A program made the translations under genes and the position numbers. The notes beneath the pieces were generated by a model. The model did not search any database. It was given only the letters and a program-made list of their open reading frames with translations, and was not told the DNA's origin. Of a stretch of 64,000 nucleotides of DNA, positions 1-11,400 are shown one piece after another (within the stretch, counting starts at the first letter, position 1; each line of letters begins with the position of its first letter). This DNA is from Ustilago trichophora (lineage: Eukaryota > Basidiomycota > Ustilaginomycetes > Ustilaginales > Ustilaginaceae), in contig OOIN01000008.1 of NCBI GenBank assembly GCA_900323505.1, positions 186,001 to 250,000 of the forward strand, given 5' to 3'.

Positions 1-2034
1 ATAGCCGAGCTTGGAAAAGAGAAAATGAAAAAGCAACAGCAGCACGAGGAAGCATGCTACACCATGCATAAAAAAAGCGCACCTGCAAGAAGCTTTCCTT
101 TTCGCTGTAAGCTGTGCAAAAATGAGCTGATTTCTGAGGTCAACATATCTCTTGTCGACAAAATTTCAACGCCTTGCTCGTCGCTTGTACCACCAATGGT
201 GCTGCACTTTGCCTTGGTTGTGCTAACTAATTGGTATCTGGCGGCTCTTGTCTTCTGCCTCAAGATTGTTCTGAGTGTGATGGATTAGCTCAATGTTGTT
301 CTCCAGAGATAAGGTGCTGTTGTTGTTGCTCTTGTCGGACACAGCGCCGGGTTGTCAAGTTGCGAAAGTGGGGGATACACACACTGCCATCGGACAAGCC
401 GTTCCGATAAATCCGTGGATATGAACGGGATTCCGGTACCACACTTTTCCGATGCACCTTGGGATGAGAGAATGAGACAAGCACGATGCTTTCGACAGCA
501 ATGACTTGTCTGTGCGTCGTCGAATTTGTGTTGCGCTTCTTCTCGCTCGCTCTACAGGACCAGTGTTCGGCAAGTGTCAGGACCAGCCTCTTTGGGGGGA
601 GAAGAGAGAGACCCGAAACGGCGGATCTTGCGACACGGTGACAAGAACAGCCGCGGTGTCTTTCTGTCCAGAAGAGAAGAGAGAGAGAGAAAGCCGTTCC
701 TTACAGATGAAATTAGAAGGCAGAGATGCAGAATGGATCGCAAATGAAGAAGCATCTCACTGCCAGCAAGTGAAGTCTGGATGTCTATGAGGTTTCCCAG
801 TCTTTGGAACGATCTTATGAAAGGGTTGATGCATGGTGAGCGAGGCGGGTTCGGGATCGCGAACATCGGGTTGCAGCTGTGTCCTCATCTACCGATTTTA
901 TCGAACAGCATATCGGATAGATGCCGAAGCCGATATGAGAGAGACACGAGATGTGGGAATGAGATGGTGGGGATGAGCGCCTTGGCAGAAACGTCATCGC
1001 CAGCTGGTAAGCAGCGGCATCTTAACATGCCAAGACGGGTCCGCCATCACCATTTGCGTCGTCGCCGTTCTCGTCATCTGTCACCACCATTTCGCACTAA
1101 TAATGATCCCACCAATGCTTGAGAGGACAGCAAGACTTGAACGCAAAAGCCAAGAGAAGGCTCCCTTTCTAAGGCATGTCTCTGTCTCGGCGGCGACTTT
1201 TGAGAGGGTGGAAAAAGAGGGGGGCAGAAATCCTTGGCAAACAGCCTCGCAATTCACACATTTCTCGCGCCGAGTCTTCCGTTCGGCATGTCCGGCAAAG
1301 CACTTTTTTTTTTGATTTTGTGCTCACACACACGAACAGAGTGGCAGTGCCTGACACCCTCTCTCTTAAAATCACACATTTCTCACACAACACGCGTGGC
1401 TGGCACCACAGCACAGCACAGCAATGCACGCCTCCACTCCACCCGTGTCAACGTTGTGTTGTTGCCGCCGTTCACGCGCGCGCGTGTGTGTAAGAGTGTG
1501 CCGGCATGGTGTTTCCGTAAGAAAGAGGGAGTAAGACGGCTCTGCTCCGGCGAGCATCCGATGCGACCGATCCGGGAACCCTGAAATTCCGTTCCTTTTC
1601 GCGATACAGAGAGTGGTAAAGTGCTTTCGAGGTCGTGTGGGAAATGCAATGACACAAAGGGTCGTAAGCAACGATCTCGGCATCTTTTTACATACGCAAC
1701 ATCAATCCCACACCCTCCTCCTCACCCACCTCTTCTTCTTCTTCTTTTTTTCTGTCTTGGTTTCTTCGAGGCTGTGCAATATGGCGGGTGACAGGGAAAA
1801 GCATGGAATAATGGAACGTGGCGCAAACAGAGAACAAGAACAATGTTGGGCGGAGTGTTGTGTTGTGTTGTGTGTGTTTGTGTGTGTGAACGAGCGGCGG
1901 TGATCTTATTAGGGTCGATCTTGCATGAGTTCCGACTGGATTGCTGAGCTTTGGAAAGAGTCTTAAGCTTGTATGCTTTGTTCCGCCTCTGGCCGTCATC
2001 TCACCCTCTTGCCCTCGTCCTCCTTGTCTCGATG
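1..2034. other. intergenic region at left edge
   Basis: No open frame here looks like a real gene: all are short and lack recognisable motifs or a convincing codon pattern. The stretch holds low-complexity tracts such as GA repeats near 680 and pyrimidine runs near 1720-1755. It may be the 3' or 5' flank of a gene outside the window. Confidence 0.6.
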
Positions 2035-2634
2035 CCGGCTTGCTTGCCGCCGGACACTTTTTACCTTTCCGCACACCATCCTTATCCTCACCTCCCCGTA
2101 CACACTTCCCTCACCCCGTCTCTCAAAGCGCGCGCACACAGTGTGATTCTTCCAGGAGCGCATTCACGGCGACCAAAGCGTTTATCACAACAGCCGTCTG
2201 TAATCCGCCTCATTCTGCCAAGACATACACCAAGAGGTACCTTGCATCGCCCTCGAGCCCCCTCCTATACTACCATCTTCTCTTGGCTGCGTGATAAGCG
2301 ACTCACGGCATCTTTGAGCCGTCCCCATCTTCAAACAGATCAACACAAATACACACTCCTTGCTTTCACAGCTTGCCCTCGTTGCTTCGCCGTCACCACC
2401 ACCACCATCACATACATCATCGACAACTAATCTGACCACGAGCTACGATCCCCTTGACGACCGCAACGAGATCCGGCTCTGCATCAACTTCCATCGCGCC
2501 CTCCAAACCTTCTCACCTAACCCACAGGCGCACCGACTGCACATTCCTTACACCGTTTCAATCCGCAACATCCAACCAACACCACATCTTTAAACCCGCG
2601 CATCTGATACACCTCTCTCACCAACCCAGCGTCG
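2035..2634 (+). promoter_or_regulatory. probable 5' leader of the 2635 gene, ATG-free
   Basis: I find no ATG on the plus strand between the one at 2032 and the start codon at 2635, about 600 nt. The stretch is rich in C and T. This fits a transcribed leader cleared of upstream starts. The exact transcription start is not visible. Confidence 0.5.
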
Positions 2635-3342
2635 ATGCCAGTCGCAGCCGTCGGCCTGTTGGTCGTGCTCTCGGTAGAGAGCTTTAAAGCCTCTTCTCGA
2701 TTCTTCTACAAGCGCAAGTCACGCAAGCACGGCTACTCGTCGCTACGCACCGATTCTCTCGGCCGCCCGATCAGTGAAGATGGCAAAGTGCTCTCCAAGA
2801 ATGAGGCCAAGGCGCTCGCTGCCCACAATCAGGAGATCGAACGCATCCGGACGGCGGAACGCGAATGGCGTGCCAAGGGCGAGAGGCTTCCTGCGTATGG
2901 AGAGATGGACAACGAGGCGATCATTCAGTCGTTGAGACGGCCCAGTACTGCCCCTGCTTCTGGAAGGAGTAGTTCGAGCGTGTCAAGGTCTACAGAGGCT
3001 TTCTCTCATCCAGAGACCTCGATTCCGCCTAGCGCCAATGCGCGAAGACCAAGAGCGGTAAGCACCACTTCTGCGCCGTTGGAAACTCACGCGGCAGCTG
3101 TGAGAGCCCAGCGCGAAGCAAGAACGGACAACTTGGCAGCATCAACTTTCCAAGCCCTCGACAATGGCGCTTTCGCCATCCGCCGAAGAACCCAGACCCT
3201 GGTGCTACCTTCAATACCGAGTAGCAACGAATCGCCCGAGATCGAAGATATCTTCCAACACGATGGGCTCGATTGGAGAAGAGCTACTTGGGAAGCTCCT
3301 CCCTTGTACGATCGGGTGGATGTGGTTCCTTTTCAGCCTTGA
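2635..3342 (+). CDS. hypothetical membrane-anchored protein with PPxY motif
   Basis: 235-residue protein that I do not recognise. The ATG at 2635 is the first after a 600-nt ATG-free leader. Residues 2-15 form a hydrophobic stretch that could be a signal anchor, followed at once by a basic patch (YKRKSRKHGY), which suggests an N-out or N-in single-pass protein with a cytosolic tail. Residues 55-85 are charged and helical. Residues about 100-170 are Ser/Pro/Ala-rich and likely disordered. Near the C-terminus is a PPLY motif (residues 222-225) of the PPxY class that binds WW domains, for example of Rsp5-type ubiquitin ligases. Inference: a membrane adaptor for ubiquitylation; this is untested. 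No intron is needed. The gene faces eL29 tail to tail. Confidence 0.7.
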   Translation: MPVAAVGLLVVLSVESFKASSRFFYKRKSRKHGYSSLRTDSLGRPISEDGKVLSKNEAKALAAHNQEIERIRTAEREWRAKGERLPAYGEMDNEAIIQSLRRPSTAPASGRSSSSVSRSTEAFSHPETSIPPSANARRPRAVSTTSAPLETHAAAVRAQREARTDNLAASTFQALDNGAFAIRRRTQTLVLPSIPSSNESPEIEDIFQHDGLDWRRATWEAPPLYDRVDVVPFQP

Positions 3343-4313
3343 TGAGCTCCTCTTTAAAAAAGTGGCGATGACCGCTGCACATGCTTCCCCTTTCCCTTTT
3401 CCGCTTCTGTAACTAGTAGTTTTGTCGGTTGATTCGTATGGTCTAGCTCGTTACCTTTGCATTGTACTTTTAGTCTTTTTGTTTTTCTTTTTTTACTGTC
3501 GTTACCTTGTCTTTTGTCGTTTTTGCAACGTTAATCGCTTCAATGCTCTCAACATTAAAGTCGCGAGGTTTTGTTCAAGTGACTTGTATGTGTACTGGAT
3601 TTTCTGGACCTTTGCATCATTTGATCGCCGTGGGTTTGGTCAAGGCTGGTGTCTCATAGCACAGAAGGAACGCAAAAAAACGCAGCTCGAATGGGGTCAT
3701 GAGGTATAACGTCTCAAAACTCACGCGCATGCTCAAGGAGGGTACACGGCAGCCAGCACTTGCGCATCCTCGTCTTCAACCTGGCAGCTGAAGACTTGCA
3801 CCTTCCCCGCTGCGATCAGCACAAAACATCACGTTCTAGCCTGACCGAGAAAGTTCCACGCTGAGAATCGCCAGCTTTCTCTGCCTGGAACGCATTGCGG
3901 TTTAGGTCAGAGTAGCGCGTATATCGTGCCTCTGTGGAGCATGCCTGTTTCCCTCCGTGTCTTAGCCATGCGCCTTCTGCTTCGTGCTGCCGTGTATTCC
4001 GGAATCATTCGAATCGCGAAGCACGCAAGAGAAATGAAAGAAGGTAGATCTCGGAATGAAATGCATTGAGTATTTTTGGGGGGGTGAGGTTGAGATGATG
4101 AAAAGACGGAAAGCTGATCCGAGCAACCACGATAGGTAAGTCGGAACCGTTTGCCGGAAAGAATAATGGTGTTACAGAGGTCGGATCATTTTACCGATAG
4201 CCGATCTATATAGAGTGTTGCATGGGGAAGCACTGTGATTGCCGATGCAAGATGTTGTTATGGTTGATGTTGTTGGTCAAATAGGGGAAAGAGAGAGAGA
4301 GAGAGAGACCAAT
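3343..4313. other. convergent intergenic region
   Basis: Lies between the stop codons of two converging genes (the 235-residue protein and eL29). T-rich sequence after 3350 is likely 3' UTR. No coding frame or RNA gene could be supported. A GA dinucleotide run sits at 4291-4308 just beyond the eL29 stop. Confidence 0.6.
4291..4308. repeat. (GA)9 microsatellite
   Basis: Nine uninterrupted GA units directly downstream of the eL29 stop codon, so probably inside its 3' UTR as CT repeats. Confidence 0.9.
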
Positions 4314-4990
4314 TTATGCCTCGGCACGAGCAGCCTTGAGAGCCTTCTCGGTACCGTGCTTGGCGTAACGCTGGTTGCGGACGAACTTGGGGTCGACACC
4401 ACGGAGCGAGGGGTACTTGTTGGTCTTGGGCTTCTTGATACCGTTACGGTGGGCCTTGCGCACCTGGTTGTGCTGGGACGAGTTCTTTGACTTGGCCCTG
4501 TTGGTGGAGATGACGTTGCAAAAGTCAAGGGTCGAATTGGGTTGGCGTAGGATGTGAGATGAGGTAGGATGGGGTGGTTGTACATGAACAAGTTGCAATG
4601 ATGGGTGGTTGATAATTGGATAGTTGGTGTGGATCGGTTGTGGTCAAAGTAAAGAATTGGCGGCGTAGATGGTCGAGGATGAATGGATGACAATGTAGCA
4701 ATGAGTCGGGGTGAACAGTGTTGAATGGGAGCAAAGATGGATAACAAAAACAGTCAGTCATCAACGCTTTTACCCATGCATTCATCGTCATCATCGTCTT
4801 CACAGCAACTTCATCTTCTTCACAGCAACTAGCATTGACAAAACGACCCATCCAACGAAAAACTTAAAAAGCTTCCACTTTGCAGCAAGCATTGTCCAAT
4901 CCTCCTTGTGTGGGATGGCATTGCGCCTTGTCGTCGGATGGCGATGGTTGTCGCTGCTGCTCTGCGTTGTTGGGAGGGTACAACTTACAT
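4314..4990 (-). CDS. RPL29: 60S ribosomal protein eL29 (L29)
   Basis: Small basic protein of the large ribosomal subunit, about 61 residues. Exons on the minus strand: 4990-4989 (only AT of the start codon) and 4497-4314; the intron spans 4988-4498 (491 nt), with donor GTAAGT and acceptor CAG. Splicing joins AT to G and gives an ATG followed by AKSKN, the family start. The family motifs [23 protein letters not shown] and [10 protein letters not shown] are all present, so identity is near certain and the length is normal. The only odd point is the start codon split by the intron: an unspliced transcript has ATG TAA at that place. The other strand of the upstream region leads to the GH125 gene. 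Confidence 0.93.
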
Positions 4991-6177
4991 CTTGACGAAA
5001 TATACGAAATGGGGGTGAGGTACGAAGACTTGGTGGTTAGGAAGGCGGATCGGCGGTGGTGTCGACGTACTTGCCCCTTCGTCCTCTCTCTCTCTCTACC
5101 ATTCTCACTGTGCTGTGCTGTGCTGTGCTGTGCTGTGCTGACTGGCACTCGAAATTCTCATCCAGAGTCTGAGCCTCTCTCCCTTCCTGGCTGGGTTGGG
5201 GGTAAATTTCTCACCCTTCTGGCTCTGGCTCTGGCTGGGCAACTTTGGTCGTGCGCCATTCGAAAGGCGATTTGGGTGAGAGGTGCTGCGGCAATTCCAA
5301 CTTGCTCTTCAGATGCGTGGTAAGGATTTATAATCATTCTTCGGGTCCGCTTTGTTTTTAATTCAATCAACAGTGTGAACACTGTCGATCAGACATTGTT
5401 TAACAAAAAAAGGAAATGACCTGTGCGTTGCCATCATCACACGTCAAAGTTGACCGGCGCATTCAACTTTGTCTCGCAAATCTCCTTCTTCCCCCGCGCG
5501 CTCAGCTGCACCCAGCAAGACCGAAGTTAGGCAGAGCGAGCTCTTCCCCTTCTTACTCACCCTGGTTTGTTTAAAATGACGGTGTAGTTTGTGCGAATGT
5601 GATGTGGTGGTGTGGGTGGTCGGTGGATTCTTTCACCGAGATGGGGGAGACACCAACGTCGCCGGTGGGCAGCAACGTTGAAGCGTGGGGTGGTGGGTGC
5701 AATTCCATTTCGGGCAATTTTCCACATTCCGCTCCTTTTTTTTCTCCACTTACCCCACGCATGATCGACACTTGGTTGAGCCTCTCCGCTTTCGCTTTCC
5801 AGACAACAATTCCAGTATAGCAGTCTCTTCTCATTGATCGGCCCGGTCAACTGTATTCTGCATGAGACTTGTAGGCCCTTGAGACCTGGTGATCTTGCAG
5901 ATTCAGCTTCGCTTACAAGAAGCAGCTGCTGCTGCAAGAAGCTCGGAGGTGGTACGCCTGGTGTACGTGCTACACTTTTGGTGCGCCTTCCTCTTTACTC
6001 AATGAGAAACTCCTGTTCGCACCACCTCGTTTGGTTGCAACCGAGTCAAAGGTAGAGCTAAGCGAAGACCGACATCGCCCTCAAAACGGTTGCGAATTGC
6101 TTAGCGTCGGTCCGACTCGGCCCTTTAGTCTGTACAAGAACGAGATCCCATCACAAAAACGTGCCGTCTTTGTCGGG
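4991..6177. other. divergent intergenic region, eL29 / GH125
   Basis: Upstream region shared by eL29 (minus) and the GH125 gene (plus). It contains a pentanucleotide repeat at about 5108-5140. No coding frame supported. Confidence 0.6.
5108..5140. repeat. TGCTG pentanucleotide tandem repeat
   Basis: About six tandem TGCTG units following CTCAC. It lies within about 150 nt upstream of the first eL29 exon, so it may be in that promoter or leader. Confidence 0.85.
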
Positions 6178-6185
6178 TATATATT
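6178..6185 (+). promoter_or_regulatory. TATA box of the GH125 gene
   Basis: TATATATT lies 84 nt upstream of the GH125 ATG and is followed by a pyrimidine-rich stretch without ATG. Position and sequence fit a core promoter. Confidence 0.55.
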
Positions 6186-6261
6186 CCCTCCCTTTTTTTT
6201 CACTCTCACCTCCATCTACGACCTACTTCCATCCACACCAGCGGCTTCAACATAGCAAAAG

Positions 6262-8085
6262 ATGAAATTCGCCCACCTCATACCGTTTACCACCCTGGCC
6301 CTCACCCTGGCCTCCTCGGCCTGTGCCGCCCCTCCGGCTCCCAACACCCAAGCCGCATTCCTCAACCATCTCATCTCTCGCAACGCCGACGGTCGAGCCA
6401 CCGAGGATGCCTATGGAGATCCCACCTACACCTGGCCTGAGCCTAACCCCTCTCTTCCCCTCGACTCGTTGCCCGATGCCCGACCCGAGAAGTCCTCTCG
6501 ACGATTCCGCTCCCGTCTGGTTGAGGCTGAAATCCGCCGTATCACGCAAAAGATCTCTGACCCCGCCCTGAAGCGTATCTTCACAAACGCCTATCCCAAC
6601 TCCCTAGACACCACCGTAGGCTGGACCGATTTGCAGCTCAACAATCCTGACTCCACCACCGCTTTCCCCAGAGCATTCATCATTACCGGAGACATCCTCG
6701 CTGCATGGTTGAGAGATTCTTCCAACCAAATCTTCACCTACTTGCCTCTGCTTCAGAATCCTCCTGAACCGTACAAAGTAGGAGATGAGGACTGGACCAA
6801 ACTCTACAGGCTCGCTCTTGGCTTATTGTACCAACAGAGCCAGCAAGTCATCACCTATCCTCTTGGAAACTCCTTTGGTCCGCCCAAGAGCGCCACCATC
6901 ACCAATAAGAAGAACCCCGCAGTCGGAAACAGCGATGATGCCGATTGGGTCCAGCCTCCCGTCCCCCACTCCAAGGGACACTACCTCCCGCAGCCTCCCA
7001 AGAACTACACCGACGTTGAGGGAACCGATGGGGTCTACCTCTGGGAAACCAAGTGGGAAGTAGACTCGCTCGCTGCCCACTTACGCCTACCTTCGCTCAT
7101 CGCAGAGTACTCGGGTCGAAAAGATTTCGTCAACAACAAGACTTGGCAACGTGCTGTTCGGATGGCCATCGACACACTGCGTTCGCAACAGCGTGGAAGC
7201 AGGCAGGAGCATGAGTCGTACGAGGCGAGTAACTCTACCACGATGCTACCTGCCAATCTGACCGAACGCAGTGAATGGGCAGAGAGGTTCGGTACGCTTC
7301 AAGGCGGAGTATATCGATTCCAGCGATTGGATCGTTCCGCCACCGAAACCAAGGCGGATAAAGGTTGGGGAGAACCGGCACTTTACAACGGATTGGTCAA
7401 AAGTGGATTTCGTCCTTCCGATGACGCTACTACTTTGCCGCACTTGATCCCTTCCAATGCCCAGTTGGCTGTAGCGCTCGAGAAGCTCTATCCTCTGTTG
7501 GAACAAGTAGAGTCGATGAAGGATGTTGCGTCCAACGCGAGATCTTTTGCATCTGAGATTCGTTCTGCCATTTCTCAATATGCTATTCTTCCCAACCACC
7601 TTGCGGATGACAACAGGGGAGGCGATATCTACGCCTTTGAAATCGACGGATATGGAAGTAGCTACTTTATGGATGATGCCAATGTTCCGTCTCTCCTCTC
7701 TTTACCTTACCTCGGATATCTCGACGCAAGTGACGAGGTGTATCAGCGAACACGAAAGTTTGTACTTTCGAAAAACACCTCGAAATGGTTCTACGCAGGA
7801 AAAGACTTCTCCGGAATCGGCGGTCCACACGTAGGATCCAACTACGCTTGGCCCATGTCGAGAATCATGCAGATCCTAACAACCACAGATGCACAGGAAC
7901 AACAAGAGGCTCTCAGCTTGCTCAGAAATACTACCGCAGGTACAGGCTTGATTCATGAGAGTATCAACGTTCACAATGCTACCGATTTCACTAGACCTTG
8001 GTTCGGTTGGGCCAACGGCCTCTTCGGAGAGGCGGTTCGACATGTCGAACAGACCAACCCGCAGCTTCTCCAGCATACTTACTAG
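6262..8085 (+). CDS. secreted GH125 exo-alpha-1,6-mannosidase-like protein
   Basis: 607 residues, intronless. Residues 1-22 are a clear signal peptide (hydrophobic core LIPFTTLALTLASSACA, cut near AAPP). The body matches glycoside hydrolase family 125 (formerly DUF1237; includes S. pombe Mug157): the stretch around residues 133-155 with FIITGDILAAWLRDSSNQ is the family hallmark, followed by conserved TDGVYLWETKWEVDSLA-like and GGPHVGSNYAWPMS segments. Characterised members are inverting exo-alpha-1,6-mannosidases acting on protein- or wall-linked mannans. Several N-glycosylation sequons (e.g. NYT, NKT, NST, NLT, NTS) support passage through the ER. Length is close to that expected for fungal members. 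The substrate in this organism is inferred. Confidence 0.9.
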   Translation: MKFAHLIPFTTLALTLASSACAAPPAPNTQAAFLNHLISRNADGRATEDAYGDPTYTWPEPNPSLPLDSLPDARPEKSSRRFRSRLVEAEIRRITQKISDPALKRIFTNAYPNSLDTTVGWTDLQLNNPDSTTAFPRAFIITGDILAAWLRDSSNQIFTYLPLLQNPPEPYKVGDEDWTKLYRLALGLLYQQSQQVITYPLGNSFGPPKSATITNKKNPAVGNSDDADWVQPPVPHSKGHYLPQPPKNYTDVEGTDGVYLWETKWEVDSLAAHLRLPSLIAEYSGRKDFVNNKTWQRAVRMAIDTLRSQQRGSRQEHESYEASNSTTMLPANLTERSEWAERFGTLQGGVYRFQRLDRSATETKADKGWGEPALYNGLVKSGFRPSDDATTLPHLIPSNAQLAVALEKLYPLLEQVESMKDVASNARSFASEIRSAISQYAILPNHLADDNRGGDIYAFEIDGYGSSYFMDDANVPSLLSLPYLGYLDASDEVYQRTRKFVLSKNTSKWFYAGKDFSGIGGPHVGSNYAWPMSRIMQILTTTDAQEQQEALSLLRNTTAGTGLIHESINVHNATDFTRPWFGWANGLFGEAVRHVEQTNPQLLQHTY

Positions 8086-8406
8086 ATTCAACACTCCCAA
8101 ATCACATGTCGAGAATCGTCTTACAGTATATGAAATTCAATAGCTTTCGACTCAAACAAGGACTGCAAAGGAATGTGTGTGCTTGCAGCAGAACTGGCAC
8201 ACCCACCGATGACCACATCCGCTCACATGATCACAAGGCTCAAGATGTCAGACTCAAGAAAATCACAGTTTAGCTCGCAAAACAAGGAGCAGAGTGTACA
8301 CAGATGCGTGTGAATTCGATTGGTTGCGTGCATTGGGGTACACCACTTGCCTTGTCCGCAGCTATTCCTTAGGATGATGCTGTGGCGATCCAGACTTGGA
8401 CTGCTC
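8086..8406. other. convergent intergenic region
   Basis: 321 nt between the GH125 stop and the stop of the PHD-finger gene on the minus strand; probably the two 3' UTRs. Nothing else seen. Confidence 0.6.
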
Positions 8407-11400
8407 CTACTCATCATCGTCATTGTTCGGCGAGAGCAAAAACTCCAACATCCTTCGATGGCCCTTTAATTGCATCAACTCCTTGATCGCCCTCAATTGC
8501 TCGATCTCCTTTCTCTCCTCCTCGTATTGTTCTGTTAGGTGGTAAGCTGTTCTAAGGGCGATCTGGCTTTCGCTCTTTTGCCCCGATGGCTTCTCCTTCT
8601 CGTGCTTGTGCTTGGCAGCGTTGCCATTGGCTTTGAGCGTGATTTTCTTAGGCCTTACCTCGACCGGTACTGCATGAATCTTAGGTGCAGGGGTTGCGGT
8701 GGCAGCGGTCACGGCGGGAGAGATGGAGCGGAGCTTCTTGTTGGGAGTGTTGTTGGGGGAGCCTGCGATCGCCGATTCTGCCGCAACGGCTGCTTTGCGT
8801 TTGGAAAGACGGATGGGATCACCCTTAGATACGCCGGAAGCTGCTTCCAGTGCGATTTGCTTGATCAGTTCTTCTTCGGATAACGCGGGTGCGGTGGTGG
8901 CAGGGGCCGGCGGTGCAGCGGGTTGAGTTGCAGGTGCTGGCGGTGCTGGAGCAGGTACAGATGTAGGCGCCGGTGCGGGTGCTGGAGAGACCTCGCTCTC
9001 GCTCTCTGACAAACTCGACAGCGGCGATAGCGTCGAAGTATCTGAACTCTCTGGTGCGTCCAGAGACGAACGTAGGTTCGACTCGGGCACGTCTTCGTTC
9101 TGCAGATCGATGCCAAGCGCAGTGGCAATCAGCTGCCTTGTCTTGGACGGGCGCTTGAAGCACAGGTCTTCCACTTTCCCACCAGCCAAATCATCGGCTA
9201 CAAGCCTGGTGGCTGCAATATCAGCAAGGGCGTCAAGACCGCTCAGTGGGTGCTCCCGCTTACCGAAAAGTCTATACCGTGACTCGTCTGGCGTGACACC
9301 CTCTTCAACAGCGACCAATCTAGTTGGCACTCGATGTACAATCTCGTCAGCAGCAATGTAAAAGACGCTGCCGATCTTGCTCGAGTCGTCGGCACGCAGC
9401 TTGCTCCAAAAGTCGGTGCGGATCACCTTCTCCGGGAAACGGTATCGAATTTTGGAGGCCAGCTTGGTGCCTCCAGCCGTGACGGGGGCAGCATCGATGA
9501 CACCTGGTACGACCGAGACTTCCTTCACGCCTGATTGCAGGCTGCCTGTGATGCCGTTGGCGCCCATCAGCTCCTCCATGGGGTCGGGGATGATGTCGAT
9601 GTCGCCATTGTTGAGGACACGCGTGCGGAAGTGCTTGCCAGGGCCAATGGTCTTGGCGGAGGGAATGGGCAGATCGAGCGTCTTGGGGACGGCGGTGCCG
9701 ATGCGTGCAACTCGGCGACGGTCATTGACGTGGTCGCTGTGCGCAGGGCACATCCATTTGCGCAGGTTGCTCGGCATGCCTAGCATGGGAGGGTCGACAC
9801 AGTCAATGTGCCAGTGCAGGGGACAAAAGTCGCAGCTGATGATCTTGCGCCAACCCGTGCCTTCCCTAATGGTGTGCTCGGCCGGTGCAGATGCGGCTAC
9901 ATCGCCGAATACATTGTTGAAGCTTGCTTTCGAGATACCGCTTGTCCGCAGTTTCGAGGCAGAACCTCCTTGCTGTGACTCGGAAGGGAGTGCCGTACCT
10001 CCGCAGCGGAAGCAAAGCACAGCATCGCCATTCTTATCCTTGAGCCGGTACGGATCGCGTGCCTCAATCTGCCCATGCTTGTTAGGCTTGACCGGCCGCA
10101 CCATCGCACCATTGATGTAGTCGCCATCGTTGGCCGTAGCCACGTCTTTGAAATACGTTCGCACATCGGCGGGCAACTGGAAGCTCTTTGGATTCTGCTG
10201 CGACAGCACTGGAAGCAGGTAGCCAAAGGGACCGAGCCCTTTTGGTTTCGACACTGCCTTGGGTTTGCGCTCTGCCACGCAGACGTTGCAGAACCACATC
10301 TCGTCCATATTCAACTCGGCTTCAGATGAGCCCGCCTTTCCCTTGCCCTTTTGTGCTGCATTTGCTTTAGCCGGCCCCAAGACCTCGGCAGCGTTGGATG
10401 CTGGCATCTCATCGATGTCCAGGGGTGGGCTCATGCAGAAGAAGTGGAAGCTGCGTGGACATCCATCGCAGCAAACGAAGCGTCCATGACCACCGCAAGT
10501 CTCGCAAAAGTCATTGTTTGCGGTGCCCTTGTCCTCGAGCCTGGGAGTGAGGTTGGTGTCGGTGGACGTCGAACTGGGGTCGGCGGGGACGATGGCACCT
10601 GCGATGCCTGGGATGGTGCGAAGTCGACCCTCGAGCGTGTACATCATTCCAGGAGGAGGCTCGACAAGGGGAGGCGGCACGATGGTACGAGCTGCATTGC
10701 TCTTTTTTGCAGCTGGAGTCGGCGTGGTGGCTTGCGCAGGGGCACCACCAGTGCTGCTGACGGAAGGAGAGCGGCGAGCACGTGCTTCATCCTGCAATAG
10801 CGACTCGCGATGTTTTTTGAGACCCATGGGATCGGCGTAGGCGTTTGTGATGGATTGTGATGCTTGCAAAGATGCACCTCTGTTGGAAGGGTTTCGACGC
10901 AGAGACGCAGAAGGAGAGTCCTCAACGATCTCGCCTGTGACTGCGGCAGTTGGTGTCGAGAGGCGAGCGTCCGCTGCGATTGGCTTGGACGGTGTTGCTG
11001 CAGGTGGGACTGGTGCAGGCGCTGGTGCCGACACTGCCGCTTCAGCTGGAAGTTGGGCGATACTATCGAGGGCAAGAGAAGCGGCTGGACTGGTTTCGCG
11101 GGTAGCCGTCGCCGTGGCGACAGACTCTGCGTCAGTCAATACGTCAGCAAGGAGCGGGTCGACGACGTTGCTCTCTACAGGTGCCGAGATTTCGCGCGGG
11201 GCGTCGGCTGGTTTGGTTGTATTTGCTACATCGCCCGAAGTTGACTCGCTGCGATGGTCGAATCAATCCATTATCATCATCATCAAAGTGTTCAAGACAT
11301 CCAGCCAGAATAGAGGGAGAGAGCGCGTTGTCAGTGATAAGCTCGAAAAAAAGGCGAAGAGAAAGGCAGAAGGCAAAGCTAAACTGAGCTGCACTGATCT

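Noticed and set aside
4750..4800. C/D snoRNA-like boxes in the eL29 intron (ATGATGA then CTGA on the minus strand)
   Set aside because: The boxes are only about 35 nt apart and no terminal stem is visible, too short for a C/D snoRNA.
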